Shown here: positions 7,493-15,644 of the stretch, piece by piece | How positions within the stretch are numbered: position 1 is the stretch's first letter | How the letters are laid out: every line of letters starts with the position of its first letter | Origin: Promethearchaeota archaeon | GTDB lineage: Archaea; Asgardarchaeota; Lokiarchaeia; Sigynarchaeales; SOKP01 | Length of the DNA: 15,803 nucleotides | Assembly: GCA_019057735.1 (NCBI GenBank) | Contig: JAHLWV010000026.1 | Span: 1 to 15,803 of the forward strand | Direction of reading: 5' to 3' | Program-made: the position numbers and the translations under genes | The notes under the pieces: model-generated | The model's database searches: none | Seen by the model: only the letters and a program-made list of their open reading frames with translations | What the model was told of the DNA's origin: nothing

Positions 7493-8878
7493 TTGGTTGA
7501 AGAAAATATTACTTCCATAGGACCTACAATCCTCAGTAAGAGAAAAATGGAAAAAATTGTTGGAATCGAAGTTTTTTCTTCTTCAGCATATGAGGGTATT
7601 CAAGCTAGAATTAAAAAACGTTATAAAGATTTTATTGTCCGGGAGATAACTCATTCGGGAAATGTTCTTGAAATAAAAGAGGATTTTGGCCCAATTTATT
7701 TTTCTGAAGGTGGTAAAGATAACTATACGCTTTTCAATTTAATAAAAGTTAATAAGGATACATTTGAAGCGATAAGATTAATTAGCAAAGCGTTAGACAT
7801 TCCATCCCAATCGATAGGATATGCAGGATTAAAAGATAAACGATCCATAAGTGTTCAAATGGCTTCAATTCGAGGTAATTATGTTAGAAAATTGGAGAAC
7901 TTAAAATTGGACAATATATATATTAGAAACATATCTCCTTCAAAGAACTCTGTTAAATTAGGACATAACTGGGGGAACCACTTTGTTATAACTTTAAGGG
8001 ACATCAAACATGTGCCTGATCAAATCAAAAAAATAGAAGAGCTATTTAATTATCTTCGTAATCACGGTTTTCCAAACTATTACGGGCTTCAGCGATTTGG
8101 TACATTTAGACCGAATTCTCATATAGTTGGGAGATTGATTTTAGAAGGCCAATTTAAACAGGCTTACGAAGAGTTTGTGATAAATGATTACCCAACAGAA
8201 TTGCCTCAATCTCAAAAAGTAAGGGCAGAATTAGCAAAAACAGGCGATCTAGTAAAAGCACTTAACTCTTTTCCTACAGGTCTTGATTATGAGAGAATAA
8301 TGATTAAACATTTAGTAGATAATCCAGGAGATTATGAGGGCGCTGTTTACCATCTACCCAAGTACCTCATCAAATTACTAATCAGTTCGTTTCAATCTTA
8401 TTTATTCAATAAAATGGTCTCGTTACGTGTTCAAAAGGGGAATTTTTTACATAAACCCTTGAAAGGTGATGTCATTAGTATACTAGACGACGAAAATGGG
8501 AATACTACACAAATAAAACACATATACGGCGGACTCTATGATAAATATCTGCAGGAGGCGAGAAAATTGAATCGGGCAAAAATTTTAGCTCCTCTTGTAG
8601 GATATGATACGAATCTTGACGATTTTCCATACATGAAAACTTTATTTTTAGAGATAATTAAGAACGATGGAATCTCTTTAAATCTATTCAAAAATAAACT
8701 GTTAGAAATGTATGAATTTAAGGGTTCTTTTAGACCAATAATAGTAAAACCTGTAGGATTAAAAAATCTCGAATATTCTGCCGACGATCTTTTCCCAAAT
8801 AGATACAAAATGAAAATAGAATTTTCTCTTCAGAAAGGCTCTTATGCTACATTACTTCTACGTGAAATAGTAAAATAA
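7493..8878 (+). CDS. truD: tRNA pseudouridine(13) synthase TruD
   Basis: 461 residues. Converts a uridine of tRNA (position 13 in the bacterial enzyme; archaeal members may modify other sites) to pseudouridine. The catalytic Asp is D115 in GYAGLKDKRS (109-118). The second signature is NYYGLQRFG at 195-203, followed by the TRUD insertion domain and the helical part near residues 285-310. The N-terminal KKRYKDFIVREI is also typical. The long form takes a TTG start at 7493, preceded only by a weak GGATGA; the first in-frame ATG is codon 19 (7547), just before the conserved IVGIEVF. The extra 18 residues are not conserved-looking, so either start is possible. It stops 4 nt before the convergent methyltransferase gene. 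Confidence 0.95.
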   Translation: MVEENITSIGPTILSKRKMEKIVGIEVFSSSAYEGIQARIKKRYKDFIVREITHSGNVLEIKEDFGPIYFSEGGKDNYTLFNLIKVNKDTFEAIRLISKALDIPSQSIGYAGLKDKRSISVQMASIRGNYVRKLENLKLDNIYIRNISPSKNSVKLGHNWGNHFVITLRDIKHVPDQIKKIEELFNYLRNHGFPNYYGLQRFGTFRPNSHIVGRLILEGQFKQAYEEFVINDYPTELPQSQKVRAELAKTGDLVKALNSFPTGLDYERIMIKHLVDNPGDYEGAVYHLPKYLIKLLISSFQSYLFNKMVSLRVQKGNFLHKPLKGDVISILDDENGNTTQIKHIYGGLYDKYLQEARKLNRAKILAPLVGYDTNLDDFPYMKTLFLEIIKNDGISLNLFKNKLLEMYEFKGSFRPIIVKPVGLKNLEYSADDLFPNRYKMKIEFSLQKGSYATLLLREIVK

Positions 8879-8882
8879 GAAT

Positions 8883-10430
8883 TTATGTAATATTTACTTC
8901 GTAATCTTGTTTGGTTTCATTACCAAGAATATCATTAACCTTTATAGAAATTTTGTGTATTCCCTTCTCCTCGTAATTATATGGAATTGAGGTTAAGCTC
9001 AGTTTACGATTTTTTAATGTTCGATATGAAATCCAAGCTGTGGTAAAACTATGTTCTTGATGGTTAAAATCAATAGACCAGCTATCTATCCAATCTGTGA
9101 ATTTTTTTATTTTGTTTTTCACTCTTTCTTTAATTAAATTTAAATTTGGAACGATAAAATCTACTAGATCAACTGTTATTTTAGAGTCCTTTTTTGATAT
9201 TTTAACAACAAATTTGGAATCTTGGATTAAAGAGATTATATCTTTATTTCCTATGTTTTCAACGAGGAAATCTTTGTGTGTACTTATTACACGCGTAAAT
9301 TCATTAGTTTTCATGATTTCAAAGGGCTGACATCGTCTTGAATATTTTTTTTTCCAATCCATCAAATCATTACTATTCCACACATCAAAAATTCTCTTGC
9401 GGCTAATGTTTATTGCCTGTTTTGCGATATCTGAACCAATCCACCTCCTACCAAGTTTTTCCGCAACCGCTAGGGATGTTCCAGTCCCACAGAAAAAATC
9501 AGCTACAATATCGTCTTTATTTGAAGACGCGAGTATAATTCTCTTCAAAAGCCGTTCAGGTTTTTGGGTTGAAAATGCTTGATATTCCATTGTATTTGCT
9601 CTAATGTAGGGAATATCCGTCCAAACATCACGAGGAAAGATGCCTTTATTAGTGACATAAACCTTTTGCGAAAGTTTTTTACCGTTGTGACTTCCACCCC
9701 TATAATAAAACATCCCTTTATCGTCTTCCTTTAATGCGAACTTTACGCGATCAGAATATTCCATGTAGATTTCGGGGTCGTCGTTAAAAGTATAATCATT
9801 TGATTTAGTATAAAATAAAATCGTATCAAAAGAGCGGATAAAAAATCTCCTCGTTTTAGCTGAAGCTGCAGGATATGCCCAGATTAGAGAATTTTGGAAA
9901 TTTTCTTTTCCAAATATTTCATCCATTATTACTTTTATATAATGCGAAACATGCCAATCTAAATGGACATAGATACTACCCCTTTCAGAAAGGAGATTCC
10001 TCATTAGCAATAGTCTTTCGTAAAGAAAATCAATATATTCATCAATTCCTCCATCCCATATATCAGAGTAAGCTTTCTTTTTCTCGAATGTTTTGCTCTC
10101 TCCGATAAATGTTTTTGATTCAAAATTTCCCCCTGTTGCATATGGTGGATCGATATATATAAGTTTAATCTTGTTTGAAAATTTAGGAATCAACGATCTC
10201 AAGATACTTAAATTTTCACCCCAAATTAACAAATTCTTCCAATTTTTCGAATTTTTTTCTTGTTCATGGCTCCGTGATCGCTTAATTTTTAGTAATTCCT
10301 CATTGAAATCATTATTGCTTATTATGGGGTTTTTATTAACCTCCAAGACTTGAAATTCGAAGATATCTTGAGAATGCTTAAATCTTTGAGCGTGTTTTTC
10401 CTCTTTTTTTTTCCAATTTAGTTCGGGCAT
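8883..10430 (-). CDS. Beta-class DNA methyltransferase (type III Mod-like, probably adenine-N6), no partner nuclease
   Basis: 515 residues. Methylates DNA with S-adenosylmethionine. Motif IV, DPPY, is at 94-97 and motif I, FFCGTGT, at 312-318, preceded by STQKPERLL (287-295). The catalytic-before-AdoMet order defines the beta class, as in type III Mod proteins. DPPY favours adenine N6 over cytosine N4. The middle (about 180-280) should hold target recognition. The last ~75 residues (WIDSWSIDFNHQ onward, ending VKVNDILGNE and a final strand) look like the beta-sandwich tail seen on other Mod-like methylases. No restriction subunit lies on either side, so it is either orphan or acts with a remote partner. 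Its insertion between truD and aspS, tail-to-tail with truD, suggests acquisition. The start ATG gives MPELNWKKKEE; a downstream Met was not needed. Confidence 0.92.
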   Translation of the reverse strand: MPELNWKKKEEKHAQRFKHSQDIFEFQVLEVNKNPIISNNDFNEELLKIKRSRSHEQEKNSKNWKNLLIWGENLSILRSLIPKFSNKIKLIYIDPPYATGGNFESKTFIGESKTFEKKKAYSDIWDGGIDEYIDFLYERLLLMRNLLSERGSIYVHLDWHVSHYIKVIMDEIFGKENFQNSLIWAYPAASAKTRRFFIRSFDTILFYTKSNDYTFNDDPEIYMEYSDRVKFALKEDDKGMFYYRGGSHNGKKLSQKVYVTNKGIFPRDVWTDIPYIRANTMEYQAFSTQKPERLLKRIILASSNKDDIVADFFCGTGTSLAVAEKLGRRWIGSDIAKQAINISRKRIFDVWNSNDLMDWKKKYSRRCQPFEIMKTNEFTRVISTHKDFLVENIGNKDIISLIQDSKFVVKISKKDSKITVDLVDFIVPNLNLIKERVKNKIKKFTDWIDSWSIDFNHQEHSFTTAWISYRTLKNRKLSLTSIPYNYEEKGIHKISIKVNDILGNETKQDYEVNIT

Positions 10431-10500
10431 TATTAATCGTTACTAAGATGGCAAAAAATTTATTCTTACTTTCCTTTTACAAAATAATTTTAACTATTTT
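10431..10500. promoter_or_regulatory. Divergent promoter region between the methyltransferase and aspS
   Basis: Only 70 bp separate the two divergent start codons. A single AT-rich core (AAAAAATTTATT, about 10453-10464) is correctly placed as a TATA box for aspS (about 40 bp before its ATG). In reverse it could serve a nearly leaderless methyltransferase mRNA. No Shine-Dalgarno site is seen on either side. Confidence 0.35.
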
Positions 10501-11841
10501 ATGGTCAAACACAAAACCATGTCAAATGAAGAGATGGATGGATGGAGAAAAACTCATTATACTAAAGATATTACTAAAGATTTAGTAGATAAGGAAGTAA
10601 TTTTAGGTGGTTGGGTTAGAAATTATCGTGATTTAGGTGGCTTGAGGTTTATTACCCTTCAAGATATCTACGGAGAGCGCCAAATCACCTTGAAAAAAGG
10701 TATAGTATCTGATGAGGTTTTCGAAAAAGCTAAAGTAGGATATCAATATTGCCTTATGGTAAAAGGAAAAGTTAAAAGCTTTGAAAAAGCTCCTGGAGGT
10801 ATCGAAATTATTCCTAGCGAAATAAAGATTTTAAACAAAACTCCCGAAAAATTACCAATCGATATGACGGGAGAAACCAGTACCGAATTAGATTTAAGGC
10901 TAAATAATAGAGCATTAGACCTTAGATCAGCAAGGAATCAAGCGATATTTGCTATTAGAGGAGAAATTCTAAATTCAGCGAGAAATTTTTTGCTTGGTAA
11001 CGATTTTAAAGAGATTTACACACCTAAAATTATTGGCACAGCTACTGAGGGCGGAACCGAACTATTCCCAATTATGTATTTTGATAGAGAAGCTTTTCTT
11101 ACTCAATCTTCGCAATTGTATAAAGAACAATTGAGCGGAGTATACGAGAGAGTATTTGAGGTAGGTCCAAGCTTTAGAGCTGAAAAAAGTCATACAAAAC
11201 GCCACTTATGTGAAATTGTGCAGCTTGATGTGGAAATGGCATTCGCTGATATGAACGATGTTCTAAAAATATTGGAAGAATTAGTTCAAAATGTAATAAT
11301 CGGCGTTCGAGACAAGCAGATGTCTGCTTTAAAGCTATTAGGAATGGAAGACAAGACAGTCGTCCCAGAAATCCCGTTTCCAAGATATACTTATGAAGAA
11401 TTACTTGATCTACTAAATACTAAACTTAACATAAAGATTGAGTGGGGGGAAGATTTATCAACCGAGGCTAATAGAAAACTCGGACAGGAAATCCCCGGTT
11501 ATTACTATATAACTCACTGGCCTATGGCAATAAAACCATTCTACATTATGCCATCAAAAAATCCAAAATTTAGCGAATCATTTGATTTACAAAAAGGTTG
11601 GCTAGAACTGACCTCTGGTGGTACAAGAGTCCATAACAAAGTACAATTAGTGGAGGCTCTCGAAAATAAGGGACTCAATCCACTAGCTTTTGAATCTCAT
11701 CTTAGAACATTTGATTTTGGAATGCCTCCTCATGCTGGATTCGGTTTAGGAATAGCAAGATGGCTAACAGTTTTATGTGGATTAGATGATATTAGAGAAG
11801 CGGTTATGTACCCTAGAACTCCTGAAAGATTGACCCCTTAA
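10501..11841 (+). CDS. aspS: Aspartyl-tRNA synthetase (archaeal/eukaryotic type)
   Basis: 446 residues; charges tRNA with aspartate. The N-terminal OB-fold anticodon-binding domain (about 32-115) includes GGWVRNYRDLGGLRF. The class II catalytic core follows: YTPKIIGTATEGGTELFP near 177-194, motif 2 FRAEKSHTKRHLCE with its Arg near 226, and motif 3 GFGLGIARW plus the YPRTPERLTP end. The archaeal form lacks the bacterial insertion domain. Homologues usually begin close to WRKTHY, so the start may be the ATG at codon 7 or 12 rather than codon 1; no Shine-Dalgarno site decides it. The residues that separate Asp-only from Asp/Asn-tolerant enzymes appear mixed (see findings). map follows 35 nt downstream. 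Confidence 0.97.
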   Translation: MVKHKTMSNEEMDGWRKTHYTKDITKDLVDKEVILGGWVRNYRDLGGLRFITLQDIYGERQITLKKGIVSDEVFEKAKVGYQYCLMVKGKVKSFEKAPGGIEIIPSEIKILNKTPEKLPIDMTGETSTELDLRLNNRALDLRSARNQAIFAIRGEILNSARNFLLGNDFKEIYTPKIIGTATEGGTELFPIMYFDREAFLTQSSQLYKEQLSGVYERVFEVGPSFRAEKSHTKRHLCEIVQLDVEMAFADMNDVLKILEELVQNVIIGVRDKQMSALKLLGMEDKTVVPEIPFPRYTYEELLDLLNTKLNIKIEWGEDLSTEANRKLGQEIPGYYYITHWPMAIKPFYIMPSKNPKFSESFDLQKGWLELTSGGTRVHNKVQLVEALENKGLNPLAFESHLRTFDFGMPPHAGFGLGIARWLTVLCGLDDIREAVMYPRTPERLTP

Positions 11842-11876
11842 TTTATTTGAATGTTAGCAAATAATTTTACAAGATC

Positions 11877-12788
11877 ATGGATGATAATAGTATCGAATCT
11901 TATATAAAAGCAGGTAAAGCAGTAAAGGCTGCTAAAGAATTAGCCAGATCCTTAATTAAACCCGGAGTGACTTTTTTAGAAATTGCGAATAAATGTGAAG
12001 AAGAAATTATCAATCATGGATGTGAATTATCATTTCCAATAAATATGTCACTTAATAATCACGCTGCACATTATAGCCCAACGATTGACGATCCAACAGT
12101 TGTACCTGATAGGGGATTGTTAAAAATAGATTTAGGGTCTCATAATGATGGATATATTGCTGATTCTGCAATCACTATTAATATAAATGGTGATCCCGAA
12201 CTGCAAAACTATGTTGATGCGGCTACAGAAGCGCTTGATGCTGCTATTAAACTTTTTAAGCCTGGAACAAAACTATATGAAATTGGAGGAGCGATTGCTG
12301 AAAAAATACTTAACCGAGGGTTGAGACCTATTACTAACCTTGGCGGTCACGAATTGCAACAGTATAACCTACATGCAGGTCCATTTATTCCTAACTTTAA
12401 AGATTCAAATCACAAAAAAGTTATTCAACCTGGTGAAGTTTACGCTTGTGAACCTTTCGCTACTTCTGGTGTAGGAATTGTGGTCAATGGTAAGACATCT
12501 TATATTTATCGTTTTGCTAAGAGAGTCAAAAAAAACCTCCCATATGACGAATTAAACTATATGAATAAAATAGAAAAATTAACTAAGTCCTTACCATTCT
12601 CGCCACGTTTAATTGAAAAACATAATGTCATCCCAAAAATCAAAATCCAAAAAATAATTGAAGTTTTTATAAGAAAAAGAATATTAGATCATTATCCTCT
12701 TTTAATAGAAAAGACTGGCGCTCCAGTTGCTCAACAGGAGCACACAATACTAATAGATCTAGATGGAAATTCAATTGTCACCACTTAA
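11877..12788 (+). CDS. map: Methionine aminopeptidase, type 2
   Basis: 303 residues. Removes the initiator Met from nascent proteins using two metal ions. All five expected ligands can be read: D85 (KIDLGSH), D96 (GYIADSA), H158 (NLGGHELQ), E192 (ACEPFAT) and E288 (AQQEHT). The catalytic-type histidines H62 (NNHAAHYSP) and H166 (NLHAGP) are also in place. The helical insertion (about 218-265) and its position mark the type 2 enzyme of archaea and the eukaryotic cytosol. The start ATG is 35 nt after aspS, so the two are probably co-transcribed. The stop lies 10 nt before the preferred start of the next gene. Confidence 0.97.
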   Translation: MDDNSIESYIKAGKAVKAAKELARSLIKPGVTFLEIANKCEEEIINHGCELSFPINMSLNNHAAHYSPTIDDPTVVPDRGLLKIDLGSHNDGYIADSAITININGDPELQNYVDAATEALDAAIKLFKPGTKLYEIGGAIAEKILNRGLRPITNLGGHELQQYNLHAGPFIPNFKDSNHKKVIQPGEVYACEPFATSGVGIVVNGKTSYIYRFAKRVKKNLPYDELNYMNKIEKLTKSLPFSPRLIEKHNVIPKIKIQKIIEVFIRKRILDHYPLLIEKTGAPVAQQEHTILIDLDGNSIVTT

Positions 12789-12798
12789 TACAAAATTT

Positions 12799-13647
12799 AT
12801 GGAAAAACTCACAATTGTTATTCTTTGTGCAGGTGAAGGGAAACGCGCTAAAGGAATTGCGGATGATATCCCGAAGCCATTAATAAAAGTCGAATCATTA
12901 AAGAATCAATCTATTCTTACAATTCTAATATCACATTTATATAGATTTGGAATTAAATCAATTGTAATAGTAACTGGATACTTAAGTAAACAAATTGAGA
13001 AAAATATTATATCATTTCAAACAAAAAACCCCTACAAAAGCAAAACGATAATATTCAACAACGCTGGAAATCGATATAAGTTAGGCCCTTTGCATTCTTT
13101 TTTGAGTATAACACGAAATAAAACCGTTTTTAAAACCGACAAACTTTTTTTGGTTATTCCGGGAGATACGATTTTTGACTACAAACTTATGGAAGAAATT
13201 TTTAATTTGCTTAAAGAAAATTACGCTGAAGCTAATCAGAATTCCATTATTTTTTACCGAAGAACTACCAAAATAGCATTAAACAAAGAGACCGAAAAAT
13301 ATGGACTAATGCGTAATAAAATGGTATCTTGTGTAAGAACTAAGGAAAAAAGCTCAAAACAGTACGTCAAAGAAATATATAAGAAAAATATATACGCATC
13401 GTCAGACGAAGAAAAATTCAATCAGATTATCCCGGCGTTTATTATTCCTTATGATTATGTGAAAAATTTTGAGGTTCTTGCTAGCAAGATAAAAATGAAT
13501 GATATTGTTGATGCTATAAACTTATCAATCAAAAATAATAGGGAATTTTTAGCGTGCAGGGTTAAATCAGATCAGAATTTTTACGATATTGATACTGCCC
13601 TCGATTTAACATTTTTGAACAGGTATTATAAAAAAAGTGGACAATAG
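12799..13647 (+). CDS. Sugar-phosphate-type nucleotidyltransferase
   Basis: 282 residues from the preferred ATG. Nucleotidyltransferases of this Rossmann-like family join an NTP to a sugar-phosphate or similar substrate. The signature loop is LCAGEGKRAKGIADDIPKPL (residues 9-28), a variant of L-A-A-G-x-G-x-R...P-K-P-L; the metal-binding Asp is D135 in VIPGDTIFD. The C-terminal DIDTALDL segment is the usual second-metal region. An upstream in-frame ATG at 12763 would add 12 residues and overlap map by 26 nt; the residues it adds do not look conserved, so codon 13 is preferred. There is no acyltransferase repeat domain, so it is not a GlmU-type fusion. The substrate is unknown; sugar or polyol-phosphate (including inositol-phosphate) activation are options. 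Confidence 0.82.
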   Translation: MEKLTIVILCAGEGKRAKGIADDIPKPLIKVESLKNQSILTILISHLYRFGIKSIVIVTGYLSKQIEKNIISFQTKNPYKSKTIIFNNAGNRYKLGPLHSFLSITRNKTVFKTDKLFLVIPGDTIFDYKLMEEIFNLLKENYAEANQNSIIFYRRTTKIALNKETEKYGLMRNKMVSCVRTKEKSSKQYVKEIYKKNIYASSDEEKFNQIIPAFIIPYDYVKNFEVLASKIKMNDIVDAINLSIKNNREFLACRVKSDQNFYDIDTALDLTFLNRYYKKSGQ

Positions 13648-14223
13648 TAGCTCCGATTATCACAGAAAACTTGTTTCAATGGATCATCTTCTTTGTTCCA
13701 ATGAATCGCATCTGGGATCAAAGCCCTATTGACTATAAAACTCATTTTAAACGAGGGCTTTCATGTTTTAATGTCACGTGTAGCAAGTGGAAATGTTGTT
13801 CGTTCGACAAGAGATCAGGCAAAATAGCTTCAAATTACCGTAGACTAACTTAAATTAGAACTTGATTGCTTTTCTCTACTAAATAAATGCTTCAGCGTGA
13901 AAAATTTTGAAAGCGTCAAAAATGAATAACAAATGAATATTGTGTATTCAGCAGTATGAAAAAAATTATTAAATAAACCCGATTGGAAATCAATGTATAA
14001 GCACTAATTCTGGGTGAAAAAAATTCCAGCTCTTAACAACTCCGTTGTTTAAATTGCACTTACGTATCCAAAACCAATGATTTAAACTATTGTCCAATTA
14101 GTAAGATGGGAAAATGAGTATTTAAATATTACTATTAATGTAAATAATCCGATTAATAGCAGAAATATTAATTTAATCTAATATTATCTCTCAGAAATAA
14201 GATACAGACTAAAAAAGGTCCAA
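13648..14223. other. 576-bp stretch with no convincing gene
   Basis: Only a 60-codon plus-strand ORF (13671-13853) is open here. It has Cys and Lys clusters but no recognised family, no Shine-Dalgarno site and unconvincing composition. The stretch holds a hairpin with 8-bp arms (13720-13761) and a 6-bp hairpin (AACAAC-TCC-GTTGTT, 14035-14049). AT-rich promoter-like sequence (TATTTAAATATT at 14119-14130, and AT tracts near 14165) precedes the next gene. No tRNA cloverleaf and no C/D-box pair (RUGAUGA with CUGA) was found. It may hold an unrecognised RNA or decayed sequence. Confidence 0.6.
13720..13761. repeat. Inverted repeat with 8-bp arms
   Basis: AAAGCCCT (13720-13727) pairs perfectly with AGGGCTTT (13754-13761) across a 26-nt AT-rich loop. 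It lies 72 nt past the nucleotidyltransferase stop and has only a short mixed T-rich stretch behind it. It could be a weak terminator, part of an RNA, or chance. Confidence 0.45.
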
Positions 14224-14610
14224 ATGAAAATGTCTATGAAAATAAAAATTGATCTTTTTGGAATAGGAACCATCAACGGTGAAATAATACGGTATTTAGC
14301 GCCATTATCGGCAGATGCAATAATCAATAAGTTACCAATAATACTAAGAGGAAGGTTTAGTTTTGGATCAAAAGTCTATTGGACTCTCCCAGGGCTTGAA
14401 ATTTATAAGGGACCTAATAAAAAATCTAATAAAAGTGTAGAGAAAGGCGATATCATTTATAACCCAAAATCTGATGAATTACTATTTATTTTAGAAGGTA
14501 CAGAATTACAAACTAAAGTAAATAAAATCGGAAAGGTAACTGAAAATCTCGAATTCTTTCTACAAGCGAAGAATGGATTGAATACCAAAATTTCTAAAAT
14601 AAAATCGTAA
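14224..14610 (+). CDS. Cyclophilin-like small protein (DUF369/TM1367-like)
   Basis: 128 residues with no signal peptide. The order of strands resembles the small cyclophilin-like barrel family: KIKIDLFGIGTINGEI, then LSADAIINKLPI, then RGRFSFGSKVYWTLPG, then VEKGDIIYNPKSDELLFI. Members are single-domain proteins whose biochemical role is unknown, and the active-site residues of true prolyl isomerases are not conserved in them. The start may be codon 1, 3 or 5 (three nearby ATGs). A modest AAGG lies 6-9 nt upstream of the first. It precedes the membrane protein gene by 24 nt on the same strand, suggesting one transcript. Confidence 0.65.
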   Translation: MKMSMKIKIDLFGIGTINGEIIRYLAPLSADAIINKLPIILRGRFSFGSKVYWTLPGLEIYKGPNKKSNKSVEKGDIIYNPKSDELLFILEGTELQTKVNKIGKVTENLEFFLQAKNGLNTKISKIKS

Positions 14611-14623
14611 GAACAGACTTTAC

Positions 14624-14628
14624 AGGAG
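14624..14628 (+). promoter_or_regulatory. Shine-Dalgarno site of the VTT-like membrane protein
   Basis: AGGAG ends 6 nt before the ATG at 14635 and lies just past the stop of the preceding gene. It fixes the start of the membrane protein and supports translation as the second gene of a two-gene transcript. Confidence 0.7.
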
Positions 14629-14634
14629 CATAGG

Positions 14635-15459
14635 ATGGCGATTTCAAACAAATTACTTGTAGTGTTTACTTTTTTTTATTTGGGAGTTATATTATATTTA
14701 ATCTTATTTCTCACAGTTCCAGATATTCAAAACGCCATAATACAATGGCGGCATGAACTTACGGGTCTTACAGAAGGATCTAATTTTCTATTAGCACTTC
14801 TCATCTCATTTTTCATCTGTCTTATAGGAAACGCGAGCGTTGGGTTTCCAATTCCTTACCCTTTTATATTGTTTTCGCTTTCAAATTCAATTTACATCAA
14901 ATATTCAAATCTTGGATTAGCGCTTGGTGAAATTCTTTTTAACGGACCTTTTTGGTTAGAAATACTATTAATTGCAGTAATAGGAGGCATAGGGAGTGCA
15001 ATTGGTGAACTTGTTGGATTCTTGATAGGGATGGGTGCAAAGAAAGTTGTTAACCGAACTCATTCGAAGACCCTTGAAAACGTACAAGGGTTTGGCAAAT
15101 TAGTACTAGACCATCCAAAATCTATGCATTTATACATTTTCATTGCGGCAGCTCTACCTATTCCTGACGATCCACTTTGGATAGCTTTAGGAATGTCCGG
15201 AAAGAAAATAAATATCCCACGCTGCATATTATGGGCTTGGGCAGGTAAAAATGTAACTACGATTTTTTATGTTACTTTTCCAATTTTGCTTTTACTAGGA
15301 TTTACGGCAACAGGAATAGAAGTAGGTGATATTTCAAGTGTCATAACAGAATCTTTTATGCTATTATTTACGCTTGCTATAATGCAATTCATTTTAAGCT
15401 TCAATTGGGAGAAATACTTAGCAAAGAGAAGCGAGAAAAGTTTATCCAACTCAATTTAA
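14635..15459 (+). CDS. VTT/DedA-like integral membrane protein
   Basis: 274 residues with about six hydrophobic segments: roughly 7-28, 51-82, 107-134, 165-188, 197-224 and 240-256. The core resembles the VTT (DedA/SNARE-associated) fold: GELVGFLIGMG near 124-134 and the re-entrant ALPIPDDPLWIALG at 173-186, whose Pro-Asp-Asp lies where the family has its conserved proline/acidic loop. Relatives act in lipid scrambling or membrane homeostasis, but the substrate here is not known. The long N-terminal segment before the core is unusual. A Shine-Dalgarno site fixes the start. It follows the cyclophilin-like gene and converges on the zinc-ribbon gene 17 nt away. Confidence 0.75.
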   Translation: MAISNKLLVVFTFFYLGVILYLILFLTVPDIQNAIIQWRHELTGLTEGSNFLLALLISFFICLIGNASVGFPIPYPFILFSLSNSIYIKYSNLGLALGEILFNGPFWLEILLIAVIGGIGSAIGELVGFLIGMGAKKVVNRTHSKTLENVQGFGKLVLDHPKSMHLYIFIAAALPIPDDPLWIALGMSGKKINIPRCILWAWAGKNVTTIFYVTFPILLLLGFTATGIEVGDISSVITESFMLLFTLAIMQFILSFNWEKYLAKRSEKSLSNSI

Positions 15460-15465
15460 AGAAAC

Positions 15466-15484
15466 AAGTAAAAAATTTACTTTT
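15466..15484. terminator. AT-rich hairpin between convergent genes
   Basis: AAGTAAA-AAA-TTTACTT forms a 7-bp stem with a 3-nt loop, followed by T residues on the plus strand. It starts 7 nt past the VTT stop and overlaps the stop codon of the opposing zinc-ribbon gene. It is A/T-rich, so folding is weak, and it could act in both directions. Confidence 0.35.
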
Positions 15485-15644
15485 CATTATTCTTTAGGCA
15501 GTTTTTACAGACAAACACGACCTTTCGCTTGTCTTTTGAATTCTCGTCGTGGTAGACTCGTTTATAGATGTAATTATTACAAATTTCGCACAAAGCGATT
15601 GTTCGAGCCTCTTCTAGTAAGGGCCCTAAATTTTCAAAAGTCAT
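15477..15644 (-). CDS. 55-residue zinc-ribbon protein
   Basis: A short minus-strand ORF: MTFENLGPLLEEARTI, then two CxxC pairs at C19/C22 (CEIC) and C46/C49 (CKNC), separated by a basic linker and ending KNNEK. The Cys spacing and charge indicate a single zinc ribbon with an N-terminal helix, as in small archaeal nucleic-acid-binding or ribosome-associated proteins, but no family is recognised. The ATG at 15644 lies 3 nt after the stop of a 26-codon ORF that repeats the first 19 codons almost exactly. That repeat, with synonymous changes, supports this reading frame. It has no Shine-Dalgarno site. Confidence 0.75.
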   Translation of the reverse strand: MTFENLGPLLEEARTIALCEICNNYIYKRVYHDENSKDKRKVVFVCKNCLKNNEK

